Source: Pseudeuparius sepicola (Eukaryota > Arthropoda > Insecta > Coleoptera > Anthribidae). From it: a stretch of DNA of 64,000 nucleotides. The stretch lies in contig OY987307.1 of NCBI GenBank assembly GCA_963920635.1, positions 12,663,735 to 12,727,734 on the forward strand, given 5' to 3'. The position numbers and the translations under genes are program-made. Below, piece by piece: positions 63,301 through 64,000 of this stretch. Positions within the stretch are counted from its first letter, which is position 1. Each line of letters opens with the position of its first letter. The notes beneath the pieces are model-generated. The model did no database searches and was not told where the DNA came from. It saw only the letters and a list, made by a program, of their open reading frames with translations.

Positions 63301-64000
63301 AACCTTTCATAATAAAATTTCGTTGCAGCTGTCACAAAAAAAAACATTAGTCTCCTTTTATGAAAAGGAGATCACGGGAATCAAAATTTCTCTAATCTCA
63401 CAAGTTGAGCTCCAGAGCTTACGATTTTATTCTGAAGAACTTTTGTTAATCACTTTTTACTACTTTAAAGTTTAAAACACAATAGGTCCTCGAAATGTAC
63501 AAGAAAACCTATAAGATTGTCAACAGGGCTTGTTTTTTGATTTGGGGCAACTTAAGTCTTCTATTACCAAAAAGAGATCTAAATAAATGACGGAAACAAA
63601 ATTGTTCAAAATATTTGCAGTATTGTACGGTAGCTTACGTTTACGATAAAATAGTATCGAAAAAATTAGAAATTTAGAAACTAATAGTTTTCCATCCAGA
63701 AAAAAGTTTCATAATGAAATTTTGTTGTAGCTGTTTCACTAGTCTCCTTTTATAAAAAGTTGAACACTGGAATAAAATTTGTTCAAATTTTCACAAGTTT
63801 TACTTCTTTAAACTGAAATAGTATCAAAAAATTACGAAACCACAATAGATACTTGAAATGTCTGAGAATTTAAACACTGATTGTTTTTTGATAATTTATA
63901 ACAGTTTAATGTCGAAAAATTAGAAAATCACAGTAGATACACGAAAACCTCTAAGACTTTCAACTGGACATGTTTTTTGATTCGGGGCAACTTTAGTCTT
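57361..64000 (+). repeat. Satellite array, right arm (forward orientation)
   Basis: HOR units with a period near 1385 bp. The landmark GAATCAATATTG(A/T)TAAAAAATTTGCAG is found near 58066, 59451, 60838 and 62220. From about 62.4 kb the subunit order changes: the AACTTGCCTTACTACATGG segment typical of the older left arm reappears at about 62784. The array continues past the window end. No gene is supported. Confidence 0.93.
58020..60800 (+). repeat. Tandem duplicate of one 1385-bp HOR unit
   Basis: Two consecutive units share private variants: GATAAAAAATTTGCAG with CAGTTTGGTAC (58078 and 59463), TATTTGCTGTATTG (58478 and 59863) and the contracted ACTTCTTACTGAAATAG (about 58668 and 60053). No other unit in the window has these. 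The offset is 1385 bp, indicating a very recent tandem duplication. Boundaries are approximate. Confidence 0.8.

Noticed and set aside
1..64000. CRISPR array or bacterial tandem repeat system
   Set aside because: Repeat units are hundreds of bases long and contiguous, without short repeat/unique spacer alternation, and no cas-like genes are present.
1..64000. tRNA, rRNA genes or telomeric (TTAGG)n runs
   Set aside because: No cloverleaf-like A/B boxes with acceptor stem, no rRNA core motifs and no tandem telomere repeats were seen by eye.

Overview
The window looks like a eukaryotic, probably arthropod or other invertebrate, heterochromatic locus. It is AT-rich and has no operon-like gene arrangement. 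About 56 of its 64 kb is one complex satellite DNA. The remaining 8.2 kb is a non-satellite island (14657-22842) made of a non-coding LTR retrotransposon joined to a broken fragment of a virus-like Maverick/Polinton-type element. The species cannot be named from the sequence.

Layout. (1) 1-14656: satellite, forward orientation, diverged and rearranged. It becomes more degenerate and A-rich towards 14.6 kb. (2) 14657-20141: LTR element. Two identical 184-bp direct repeats start TGTAACGG (14657 and 19958). A primer-binding-site-like sequence lies at 16712 and a polypurine tract abuts the second repeat at 19944-19957. The left LTR would be about 2.05 kb, and the right one is cut off after 184 bp. 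No gag or pol coding is left. (3) 20142-20736: non-coding, with three degenerate 68-bp repeats. (4) 20737-22842: minus-strand remnants of a Polinton/Maverick-like element. They are a double-jelly-roll major capsid protein with an N-terminal truncation, one frameshift and one in-frame stop, then a broken small protein of an unnamed family, then two tiny ORFs that overlap by ATGA. (5) 22843-57360: the same satellite in reverse orientation, highly homogenised into higher-order repeat (HOR) units of exactly 1284 or 1391 bp. (6) 57361-64000: the satellite in forward orientation again, after a head-to-head inversion junction at about 57360.

The satellite is built in layers. Related half-units of roughly 250-300 bp form a monomer of about 530 bp. 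Three rearranged subunits (about 455, 425 and 404 bp) form the 1284-bp HOR. A 107-bp internal duplication gives the 1391-bp form. Blocks of several HORs are copied again at distances of 11,877 and 19,795 bp. Nothing in the window appears to be a functioning host gene. The 88-aa ORF present in nearly every HOR is best explained by sequence homogenisation, not protein function.
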